DNA of 6,660 nt from Candidatus Competibacteraceae bacterium. GTDB lineage: Bacteria > Pseudomonadota > Gammaproteobacteria > Competibacterales > Competibacteraceae. Location: the NCBI GenBank assembly GCA_012032855.1, contig JAAUQA010000186.1, positions 1 through 6,660 on the forward strand. Reading direction: 5' to 3'. Below the pieces are notes generated by a model. The model saw nothing but the letters and a program-made list of their open reading frames with translations, did no database searches and was not told the DNA's origin. Shown here piece by piece: positions 1 to 6,660 of the stretch (positions within the stretch are counted from its first letter, which is position 1; each line of letters starts with the position of its first letter). A program made the position numbers and the translations under genes.

Positions 1-34
1 ATTTGGTCATCATAACCGAATATCGGCGAAAAAA

Positions 35-63
35 TTGACAGCCGTTTATGCGGGTCGTATAGT
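35..63 (+). promoter_or_regulatory. sigma70-type promoter of the tRNA-Leu gene
   Basis: A consensus -35 box TTGACA (35-40) is followed by exactly 17 bases and a -10 box TATAGT (58-63, five of six matches to TATAAT). Transcription would start near 70, about 30 nt before the mature tRNA, leaving a short leader for RNase P to remove. The bases just after the -10 box (TGCCCAGC) are GC-rich. Such a discriminator is known for stable-RNA promoters under stringent (ppGpp) control; that control is inferred here. Confidence 0.85.
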
Positions 64-99
64 TGCCCAGCTATAAAGCTTCGCTGGTGCGATGTGAAA

Positions 100-186
100 G
101 CCGAGGTGGCGGAATTGGTAGACGCGCTAGCTTCAGGTGTTAGTTGGGGAAACCCAGTGGAGGTTCAAGTCCTCTCCTCGGCACCA
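100..186 (+). tRNA. tRNA-Leu, anticodon CAG
   Basis: This is a complete class II (long variable arm) tRNA of 87 nt. The acceptor stem GCCGAGG (100-106) pairs with CCTCGGC (176-182), and ACCA follows at 183-186, so the CCA end is encoded. The anticodon stem CTAGC (127-131) pairs with GTTAG (139-143) around the loop TTCAGGT, giving anticodon CAG at 134-136, which reads CUG leucine codons. The variable arm pairs TGGG with CCCA (145-156). The T arm has the usual TTC-starting loop (TTCAAGT, 164-170) between GGAGG and CCTCT. The D-arm and anticodon region closely resemble Escherichia coli tRNA-Leu(CAG). It has its own promoter and terminator, so it is a single-gene unit. Confidence 0.97.
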
Positions 187-216
187 TAGACCAGCTCAAA
201 GCTATCCGAACATCAC

Positions 217-246
217 AAAAAAGCTCGCTTTAGTGCGGGCTTTTTT
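217..246 (+). terminator. rho-independent terminator after tRNA-Leu
   Basis: A six-base stem, GCTCGC (223-228) with GCGGGC (235-240, one G-U pair), closes on the loop TTTAGT. It is preceded by six A and followed by six T, so the A and T tracts can extend the stem. It lies 31 nt after the tRNA CCA end and separates the tRNA unit from the downstream phosphoesterase gene. Confidence 0.93.
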
Positions 247-300
247 GTTGTCTATCGCTATCGGCCTATCCGGCCTGAACACCTATCGATAAGTCAAAGG

Positions 301-2215
301 GTGAACCGGTTACCTACGATTCAGATTTGCCGCTAGTGATTGCCGGGCCAATCATCAGGCGCCTTACCCCCGAACAAGTAGTGCTGTGGCTGGTCACCAG
401 TCGGCCATTGCAAGCAAGCTTTGCGCTGTATCGGTCAGAGGTGCAAATCGGCATCTGCACAGTGAGTGGTGAGGCGCACCGCATCCGCATTGGTGAGCAG
501 GCTTTCGTTCACCTGATCGATTACTGCCCGCAGCAACCGCTTCCTACCGATTGCAGATTAGAATATGACCTGCGTGTGGTTGAGCCAAAGGGCGAGCAGG
601 GATTGGCGGAACTGCTGCCGCATCTGCTGTACGATGGTGAAACCCGTCCCAGTTTCGTATTGAAAACCCGGCTGGATGATCTGCTCCACGGCTCCTGCCG
701 CAAACCTCATCACCCCAGTGCCGACGCCCTGGCGCGGGTCGACGACGTGTTGGCCGAGACGGTCACGGACATATACAATCGACCGGCTTTGCTGATCATG
801 TCCGGCGATCAGATCTACGCCGACGACGTGGCCGGACCCATGCTGTCGGCTATTCATCAGGCTATCGCTTTTTTGGGACTGTACCCAGAGTCGCTGGAAG
901 GGGCGGCGGTGAATGACAGTAAGGCGCTGTACAGCAGTGAATTCTGTTATTACCGACGAGAGAATCTACTCCCTAAGAATGAAGCCAACCGCTATCTCCA
1001 TGAACGCTTCTTTGGAGGGGTCCGCAAACCGATCTTTACGACGGCCTCGGCGCATAATCATCTGATCACCTTGGCCGAAGTGCTGGCCATGTATTTGCTG
1101 ATCTGGTCTCCGGTGTTGTGGAGACACATCCGGATAGACTGCAACGAAGTGGCTGCGCGACACCAAGACCTGTACCGGCAAGAGCAGCCTGTCATCGAAC
1201 AGTTTGTCGAAACCTTGCCGCTAGTACAACGGGCATTGGCCCATTTGCCGGTCTATATGATCTTCGACGACCACGACGTCACTGACGACTGGAATCTGAC
1301 ACGGGGTTGGGAAGAATCCGCCTATCAACACCCGTTTTCCCGCCGCATCATCGGTAACGCCTTGATCGGGTACTGGCTTTGCCAAGCCTGGGGCAATGCA
1401 CCGCAACAGTTCGATGACGCATTTCTGGAGGCGGTGCAGCGCTGTTTTGCTAAGCCCGGCGGGTCAGCGCAGGATGTCTTGATCGATCATTTGCTGGAAT
1501 TCGAACACTGGCACTACAGTGTGCCTACTGCGCCCAAACTGGTCGTGCTTGATACCCGCACCCAACGTTGGTGGTCGGAAAGCGGTTCCGGTAAACCCTC
1601 CGGCTTAATGGACTGGGAAGCACTTTCCGACCTACAACAGGAACTGATGGATGAGCCTTCGGTCGTGTTGGTTTCCGCCGCACCGATCTTTGGAGTAAAA
1701 CTGATCGAAGCCGTGCAGCGCGTGTTTACCTTCTTCGGTCATGCATTGACCGTGGATGCAGAGAATTGGATGGCGCATCCCGGAGCCGCCAATGTCATCC
1801 TTAATATCTTCAAGCACCCGAAAACACCTTCGCATTTCGTCATTCTGTCCGGCGATGTGCACTATTCGTTTATGTATGACGTCAAAATCCGCTTTCGTAA
1901 GAATAGCCCGGACATCTGGCAAATTACCTGCAGCGGGTTGATGAATGAGTTTCCCACCCAACTGTTGCTTTGGTTCGACCGACTCAATCGTTGGCTATAT
2001 GCCAGCCGTTCGCCGTTGAACTGGTTTACCAAGCGCCGCCAAATGAGGATAAGAGTCCGTGAACCGAGGGAGAGGCTCCTCGCCAATTAGTCAATCGCAG
2101 TGCTGTGGGACGAGTGCGTTTAGACAGAAACGGCGTCCCCTTGGAGGTTAGTGTACTATCGGCTAACGGGAAAGAAACACGCTTTAGGTCGCAAGATGAT
2201 CAGGCGGCATCATAG
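301..2215 (+). CDS. PhoD-like (alkaline phosphatase D family) metallophosphoesterase, with two apparent frameshifts
   Basis: This is a metal-dependent phosphoesterase of the calcineurin-like fold, PhoD branch; the natural substrate is unknown. Counting from TTG 327, the uninterrupted frame (327-2090, 587 codons) shows GSCRKPHH at 122-129, MSGDQIYADD at 158-167, FDDHDVTDDW at 313-322, LDTRTQR at 408-414 and LSGDVHYS at 507-514. The Asp and His residues of the GDQ, DDHD and GDVH motifs are the expected metal ligands. The N-terminal block (LPLVIAGPIIRRL) is typical of a long cytoplasmic-looking PhoD subgroup. I see no Tat or Sec signal peptide, unlike classical secreted PhoD. The hydrophobic stretch at about 250-266 looks like a family feature rather than a membrane anchor. 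Two breaks are inferred. GTG 301 reads NRLPTIQ and then needs one added base near 325 to join the main frame. At 2090 a stop interrupts, but a frame two bases on continues (SAVGRVRLDRNG, then LSANGKETRF) to TAG 2213-2215 and looks like the family's C-terminal strand region. Repaired length is 638 aa. Start choice is unsure: GTG 301 lacks a well-spaced Shine-Dalgarno, and TTG 327 is the only conventional start near the head of the main frame. Confidence 0.88.
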
Positions 2216-2239
2216 CAATGGGTCGTTAGGGCTTACCTG

Positions 2240-2268
2240 CCACCAGGGCTTGTAAGCCCTGGTGGTTT
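2240..2268. terminator. perfect hairpin between convergent genes, probable terminator
   Basis: CCACCAGGGCTT (2240-2251) and AAGCCCTGGTGG (2254-2265) form a perfect 12-bp inverted repeat around GT, in practice a 4-nt loop on an 11-bp stem. It lies between the end of the plus-strand phosphoesterase (2215) and the end of minus-strand folE2 (2283), where a shared terminator is expected. The T tract is poor: only TTT after the stem on the plus strand and none on the minus strand. Intrinsic termination is therefore likely but unproven; the hairpin could equally protect 3' ends. Confidence 0.7.
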
Positions 2269-2282
2269 GCCTATTCGGCCAT

Positions 2283-3108
2283 CTACGACTGTTGCTCTTT
2301 GTCATGTTCGATCATGGCGTAAGCTGAGTGATTGTGGATAGACTCGAAGTTTTCCGATTCCACGGAATAAGCGCCGATACGCTCGTCGGCGTTGAGACGA
2401 GTGGCCACGTCTCGCACCATGTCTTCGACAAACTTGGGGTTGGTCGTATGCGCGTTCCGTGACGTATTTCTCATCCGGCCGCTTGAGCAATCCAAACAGT
2501 TCACAAGACGCTTCTCGCTCAACCAATTCGATGATCTCCTCAATCCAGACGAACCCATTTACCCGTGCGTTGATCGTGACATGAGATCGTTGATTATGCG
2601 CGCCGTAACGGGAAATCTTTTTCGAGCATGGACAAAGACTAGTGACCGGCACCACCACTTTGATATTCATCACCGGCTTGGCATCACGGATTTCGCCGAT
2701 GAGCGCCACTTCATAATCCATAAGACTCTGCACACCGGAAATGGGTGCCGCTTTGTTGACGAAATAAGTGAACGTCATTTCGATGTGTCCAGCTTCAGCT
2801 TCTAAACGTTCAGTCATTTCCGCCAGCATTTCCCTGAAGGACGTGACTGTGATTTCCCGTTCTTGTGTATTGAGAATTTCCACAAAGCGTGACATGTGCG
2901 TGCCTTTAAAATTATGTGGCAAATTCACGTACATGTTGAAGTTGGCGATGGTATGTTGTTCATCGCCGCTGCGATCCTTAACCCGAACCGGATGACGGAT
3001 GTCTTTGATGCCGACCTTGTTGATCGGCAACTGCCGGGTGTCGGGACTGTTTTGGACATCCGGAATATGAACAACGTTGGTGTCTACGCAAGGCTTAGCT
3101 GACTTCAC
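2283..3108 (-). CDS. folE2: GTP cyclohydrolase FolE2 (GCYH-IB), one apparent frameshift
   Basis: The enzyme converts GTP to 7,8-dihydroneopterin triphosphate, the first step of folate and related pterin synthesis, in the cytoplasm. FolE2 is the type IB enzyme, unrelated in sequence to FolE and able to work with metals other than zinc. The first frame runs 3108 to about 2443 (222 residues) with [10 protein letters not shown] at 16-25, [16 protein letters not shown] at 31-46, SLCPCSKK at 157-164, GAHNQRSHV at 169-177 and RPDEKYVTE at 210-218. Cys159, His171, Glu213 and Glu228 line up, with a constant offset of 12, with the metal-site residues I recall for the Neisseria enzyme (Cys147, His159, Glu201, Glu216). 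After ERAYD the frame goes wrong, and the expected [12 protein letters not shown] to [12 protein letters not shown] continues in the next frame to TAG 2283-2285. One extra G at 2442-2443 on the plus strand explains this. Repaired length is 274 aa, normal for the family. The gene starts at GTG 3108 and lies 159 nt after dxs, probably in the same transcript. Confidence 0.93.
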
Positions 3109-3267
3109 GCGCTTGAATCCTCTGAGTGCGACGCTTGACGAGATGGTCGTAAAAAAATTCGGTAATGCCCCTGTTGGGTGGAAATAATGTTCTTATTGGC
3201 AGAACGCCCAGTTGGACAATGCAACGCCGTTTCAATTCCCGAGTTGGGCACTTGGATATTACGGGTA
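3109..3267 (-). other. dxs-folE2 intergenic region
   Basis: This is 159 bases between the reconstructed dxs stop and the folE2 start. Besides the folE2 ribosome binding site I see no convincing promoter, terminator or RNA element. A weak inverted repeat, GTTCT and AGAAC separated by seven bases, sits at 3189-3205. A minus-strand open frame runs through the whole gap and on into the 3' end of dxs, but it has no recognisable protein content. With no terminator visible, read-through from dxs into folE2 is the simplest reading. Confidence 0.5.
3118..3123 (-). promoter_or_regulatory. ribosome binding site of folE2
   Basis: AGAGGA on the minus strand lies nine bases before GTG 3108. It supports the GTG as the true start; the next in-frame ATG is far inside the conserved region (the M of NMYVNLP), which would remove essential sequence. 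Confidence 0.7.
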
Positions 3268-5144
3268 TCACACGGCTTTGGCAATTCGCCGGCCCCAACG
3301 CTCCAAGGTTCTCAGCACCCCTTCCGCGTTTAAGCCGCATTCGGCCAGCAGCTCACCACGTTCGCCGTGCCCAATAAAACAATCGGGTAAGCCGATGTTG
3401 CGTATCGGCATCACAATCCGCGCGCAGCCAAAAATTCGTTGACCGCACTGCCGGCACCACCGGCTACTGCGTTCTCCTCCAAGGTAACTAACCGCTCATG
3501 TTCCGAAGCTATCCGGACGATCATGTCTTGATCCAGCGGTTTAATGAACCGCATATTCACCACGGTGGCGTCAATGCGTTCCGCTACTGCTTCGGCTACT
3601 CCGACCATGTTACCGAAGGCGAGTAAGGCCATGTCTTTGCCCTGTCGGCGCAACTCGGCTTGCCCGATGGGTAGTGCCTCCATATCCTTGACTATAGCCA
3701 CCCCCGGCCCCTTGCCACGTGGATAACGGACAGTACTGGGTTGGTCCAGCTGAAACCCGGTATAAAGCATTTGCCGACATTCATTTTCGTCGGCGGGATC
3801 CATAATCACCAGGTTGGGGATACAGCGCAAAAAGCTGATATCGAAACTGCCGGCATGAGTCGGTCCATCAGGACCCACCAAGCCGGCCCGGTCGATGGCG
3901 AATAAGACCGGTAAATTTTGCAAAGCGACGTCATGAATCAGTTGATCGTAACCGCGTTGCAAGAATGTAGAGTAAATGGCCACTACCGGCTTCAAGCCAT
4001 CGCAGGCCATACCAGCGGCCAATGTAACACTATGCTGTTCAGCAATTGCCACATCAAAATAACGGTTAGGAAACCGCTGCGCAAATTTAACCAGTCCAGA
4101 GCCTTCCCGCATAGCCGGGGTGATCGCAGTAAGCCGTTCATCCTGTTCTGCCATATCACATAGCCACTCGCCGAATACTTGGGTGTAGGTCAGGCTGCTA
4201 TCGGCTTTGCTGGGCGCCATGCCGCGGGCGGGGTCGAAGACACTGACAGCATGATAAGTAACCGGTCCCTCTTCCGCCAATTTGTAGCCCTTACCTTTGC
4301 GCGTCATGATGTGCAGGATTCGCGGGCCTTTAAGCGCTCTCAGGTTATGCAGGGTTTCCAGCAAAGTAGGCAAATCATGGCCGTCAATCGGACCGAAATA
4401 ATTAAAGCCCATCTCTTCGAACAGCGTGCCGGGGGTCACTAAACCTTTCACGTGCTCCTCCGCGCGGCGCGCCATTTCCCACATGGGCGGCGGCATGTGG
4501 CTGAGCACTTTCTTACCACTCTCGCGCACGCTGGTCACAATTCGCCCCGACATCAACTTGGTCAAATAGGTCGATAAAGCCCCTACATTTGGGGAAATGG
4601 ACATTTCATTGTCGTTCAGGATGACCAGCAGGTTGGACTTTGAGTGGCCGGCGTTGTTGAGCGCTTCAAACGCCATCCCAGCGGTCATGGCACCATCGCC
4701 GATAATAGCCACTACTTTGCGGTCACTGCCGGTCCGCTCAGCAGCTACCGCCATTCCCAGGGCAGCACTGATGGAGGTACTGGAATGACCAACGCCGAAA
4801 GTATCGTAAGGGCTTTCGTCACGTTTGGGAAACCCTGCCACGCCCCCTTTGCGACGCAAGGTGTGCATGCGGTTGCGGCGTCCGGTCAGGATTTTGTGCG
4901 GATAGGTTTGATGGCCCACATCCCAGACCAGTCGATCTTCAGGCGTATTGAATAAATAGTGCAATGCGATGGTTAGCTCGACAGTGCCGAGATTTGCGGC
5001 AAAATGGCCGCCGGTTTTGGCTACCGACTGAATGACAAATTCGCGTAACTCGTCCGCCAGAGGGATCAGCTTGGATTCCGGCAATTTGCGCAAATCGGCA
5101 GGAATATCAATAGTTTCTAAAAGGGGGAATAGCCCGGTGGTCAT
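3268..5144 (-). CDS. dxs: 1-deoxy-D-xylulose-5-phosphate synthase, one apparent frameshift near the C-terminus
   Basis: DXS condenses pyruvate and glyceraldehyde 3-phosphate to 1-deoxy-D-xylulose 5-phosphate, the entry step of the MEP isoprenoid pathway and a precursor of thiamin and pyridoxal phosphate. It is a cytoplasmic thiamin diphosphate enzyme. From ATG 5144 the protein shows His47 in [26 protein letters not shown] at 74-89, and the cofactor motif from [15 protein letters not shown] (149-163) to NDN (177-179). It also shows the catalytic glutamate Glu369 in [20 protein letters not shown] at 418-432, and TVRYPRG at 471-477. These match the transketolase-like N-terminal, pyrimidine-binding and start of the C-terminal domains. 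The frame hits TGA at 3411-3413 after LAARGL. One base added near 3418 restores [19 protein letters not shown] and [12 protein letters not shown], running to TGA 3268-3270. Repaired length is 625 aa, as usual for DXS. The start follows from the family N-terminus ([14 protein letters not shown]); no good Shine-Dalgarno is visible. folE2 follows on the same strand. Confidence 0.96.
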
Positions 5145-5184
5145 GTTGATTTTTACGCTGAGTCTGTCAAATAAACAAAATGTG

Positions 5185-5213
5185 ATTATGGATCGCCATC
5201 AAGAAGGGGGCAA
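5185..5213 (-). promoter_or_regulatory. candidate sigma70 promoter of dxs(-folE2)
   Basis: On the minus strand TTGCCC (5213-5208) is followed by 17 bases and CATAAT (5190-5185): four of six matches to the -35 consensus and five of six to the -10. Transcription would begin near 5178, about 34 nt before ATG 5144. It sits in the 87-nt gap after the ggt stop, and would let dxs be expressed independently of the damaged upstream gene. A TTGACA nearer the start codon leaves no room for a usable -10 and is less likely. Confidence 0.45.
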
Positions 5214-5231
5214 GAAACCGTGTGAATCCGC

Positions 5232-6574
5232 TTAGAGTACCCGAGCGTTGCCACCCCGGCGCGCATCCGCCCCTGCAACACCAACCGGCGCAACGGCGTT
5301 AACACCGCCGAAGTAGACATCCTGAACCGGCCAGCGATTAAGCGGCCAACGTGCTTCCAGCGCGGCCAGGGCCTGCTCCTGAACTGCGGGTTCTATTTGC
5401 AGGCATTGACCGTCCCAGTGCAGACGGGGTTTTTTGATGGCGTCTTCGATTCCCGTACCGAAATCAATCACATGGCTAAGCACTTGCAATAACGCTGTGC
5501 GGATGCGCTTGCTGCCGCCACTACCCAACACCAGCTGTACCCGATCATCATGCAGCAAAATTGACGGCGCCATCATGGAGGCCACCCGCACACCCGGCGA
5601 GGTAGCATGGAAGCCGTGTGGATGCAGATCGTCTTCGCCCAGCATATTGTTTAGCATTACCCCGGTGCTCGGTACGATATATCCTGAGCCTTCGCCGTTG
5701 GATGTCGTCATGCTGGCCACATTGCCCTCTGCATCACAAACGCTCAGCTGAGTGGTGCCGCCGGAAGCCGTGCGCAACACACGTTGATGACCTTCGGCCA
5801 GCTTATCGCTGTCGAATTCCGCTGTCGTCAGATAACCCTGGGCACGCAGCTCATCCACTTCCTGCATCACCGCTGCCAAAAAGCACAGATGCTGGGCAGA
5901 ACCAAATTCCAAGGCACCGATGTCTTGCGCTTCCAATAATTGCAACGATAACGCCACTAGGGCACCGCCGAACGAGGGGGACGGATTAGTCAATAGTAGA
6001 AAATCGCGATAGGCCATTTTAAGAGGCGCGCGTTCTATGACCTGATACGTCGACAAATCCTCCAAAGTGATCAGCCCTTGCCCAACCTGCATATCCTCGA
6101 CAATACGCCGCGCGATAGCGCCTTCATAAAATTCGCGTTCGCCATCGCTGGGTAAAATTTCGAAAAAGGCCGCCAATCCCGGATTGGCAAAGCGATCACC
6201 GGGCGTCAGATAGCTGTTATCAGGTTGAAACAGCTCGCGCCCTGTCGGCGTCAGGTCATGATCGGTCGCAATAAATCCAAAAAATAGCCTTGATGGGCAT
6301 TCAACACGAGCCCTTCGCGCGCCAACTGCATTGCCGGAGCCAGCACGTCTTTAAGTGGCAAACGCCCTAACCGGCGATGCACGTGCAAATAACCACGCAG
6401 ATTACCCGGTACGGCTGCAGAGCCCAACCCCGCATTAAACACTTGTTCACTAGCGGGGAACCGCACCGTAACCGGTACAAAATGCGGTTCCAACCCACCG
6501 CTGGCTATGCTCCTTACTCTGTTGGCCGCAAGAAGCGCACTATTTGTACGGATATTACGTGTACAGTTTTTCAT
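5232..6574 (-). pseudogene. ggt: gamma-glutamyltransferase, N-terminus missing and one frameshift
   Basis: GGT family enzymes cleave or transfer the gamma-glutamyl group of glutathione and related compounds. The precursor cuts itself before a threonine that becomes the nucleophile. The C-terminal part from codon 6174-6176 to TAA 5232 (314 residues) is clean: FYEGAIARRI, LTNPSPSFGG, then GGTTQLSV with the likely nucleophile Thr at codon 5754-5756, NNMLGEDDLHP, and the substrate-loop motif GSGGSKRIRTAL. The frame upstream of 6251 gives FNAGLGSAAVPGNLRGYL and GRLPLKDVLAPAMQLAREG, ending in MT and TGA. Restoring one C to the run at 6254-6255 joins the halves through LTPTGRELFQPDNSYL. Similarity stops at about 6499, just before GGLEPHF. 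The open frame runs back to an ATG at 6572-6574, but those first 25 residues are not GGT-like. Roughly 80-100 family residues are missing, including the region with the GNAxDA-like motif and the arginine that holds the gamma-glutamyl carboxylate. It is probably inactive if the break is real; it could be a chimeric assembly. Confidence 0.85.
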
Positions 6575-6617
6575 TGCGTCTCAAATTTCTAGATTTCTTT
6601 CACAGGCACTGTACGGG
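6537..6617. repeat. two partial direct repeats GCACT..TGTACGG plus a third TGTAC
   Basis: GCACT and TGTACGG occur at 6537-6551 (with TTT between, the latter beginning at 6545) and again fused as GCACTGTACGG at 6606-6616. A further TGTACAG lies at 6560-6566. TGTAC therefore appears three times, at 6545, 6560 and 6610. With GTACA on the other side, 6545-6565 forms a 5-bp inverted repeat (TGTAC, 11 bases, GTACA). Repeated short motifs near a junction could be recombinase or transposase binding sites; this is inference. Confidence 0.35.
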
Positions 6618-6629
6618 CTATATCTTTTT

Positions 6630-6641
6630 GTAAATATTTAC
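6630..6641. repeat. perfect 12-bp palindrome GTAAATATTTAC
   Basis: The twelve bases are identical to their reverse complement. The length and dyad symmetry suit an operator or recombinase core site, but the segment is very AT-rich, so chance is possible. Confidence 0.4.
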
Positions 6642-6660
6642 TTTAAAAGAGTTATCCCTA

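Larger units (their letters stand above)
6500..6660. other. AT-rich segment replacing the 5' end of ggt; no gene recognised
   Basis: By hand count GC is about 38% over 6501-6660, and about 32% from 6541, visibly lower than the neighbouring coding DNA. No frame here encodes anything I recognise, and none continues GGT. It could be the end of a mobile element inserted in ggt, a deletion junction, or a misassembly. I cannot identify terminal inverted repeats or a target duplication, because the other side lies outside the window. Confidence 0.4.

Noticed and set aside
162..186. tRNA 3' end as an integration (att) site
   Set aside because: The tRNA is intact and followed directly by its own terminator and a housekeeping-type gene; no integrase and no second copy of the tRNA 3' end was seen.
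558..857. 99-codon minus-strand open frame inside the phosphoesterase gene
   Set aside because: It is antisense to strongly conserved metallophosphoesterase motifs and has no recognisable protein character; it is a shadow.
2195..2254. 19-codon open frame starting at an ATG in the convergent intergenic region
   Set aside because: It overlaps the reconstructed phosphoesterase tail and the terminator hairpin and has no ribosome binding site.
3189..3205. Inverted repeat before folE2 as a possible Zur (zinc regulator) operator
   Set aside because: folE2 is zinc-regulated in some bacteria, but the arms here are only 5 bp and the spacing does not match the Zur box I know.
3095..3340. 81-codon minus-strand open frame spanning the dxs-folE2 gap
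   Set aside because: Its first part overlaps the reconstructed dxs C-terminus in the wrong frame, and the rest matches nothing I know; no ribosome binding site supports it.
1..6660. CRISPR array, toxin-antitoxin pair, phage or defence island
   Set aside because: No regularly spaced repeats, no small paired genes, and no phage or defence proteins are visible on either strand.

Overview
The window looks like chromosomal DNA from a gammaproteobacterium. The basis is recognition of protein families: the DXS and FolE2 sequences and the dxs-folE2 gene pair look gammaproteobacterial. Methylococcales or a relative is possible but is only a guess. I see no new defence, mobile or biosynthetic system here; this is mostly housekeeping metabolism. 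Two things stand out: every protein gene carries an apparent single-base frameshift, and the right edge is a broken, AT-rich junction.

Layout, plus strand (left third): a strong sigma70-type promoter (35-63) drives a complete tRNA-Leu(CAG) with encoded CCA (100-186), closed by a clear rho-independent terminator (217-246). Next comes a PhoD-like metallophosphoesterase (about 301-2215). A perfect 12-bp hairpin (2240-2265) then separates it from the genes converging on it from the right.

Layout, minus strand (right two thirds, read right to left): a gamma-glutamyltransferase remnant (ggt, 6574-5232), then dxs (5144-3268), then folE2 (3108-2283). dxs has its own candidate promoter in the 87-nt ggt-dxs gap. 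DXS makes 1-deoxy-D-xylulose 5-phosphate for isoprenoids, thiamin and pyridoxal phosphate. FolE2 makes dihydroneopterin triphosphate for folate and related pterins. Beyond about 6500 ggt similarity stops abruptly and the DNA becomes AT-rich, with repeated TGTAC motifs and a 12-bp palindrome.

Quality caveat: I count five single-base indels, two in the phosphoesterase and one each in folE2, dxs and ggt. In each case the lost reading frame resumes at once in a neighbouring frame and is otherwise well preserved. That pattern fits sequencing or assembly error better than gene decay, so the genes are annotated over their reconstructed extents.
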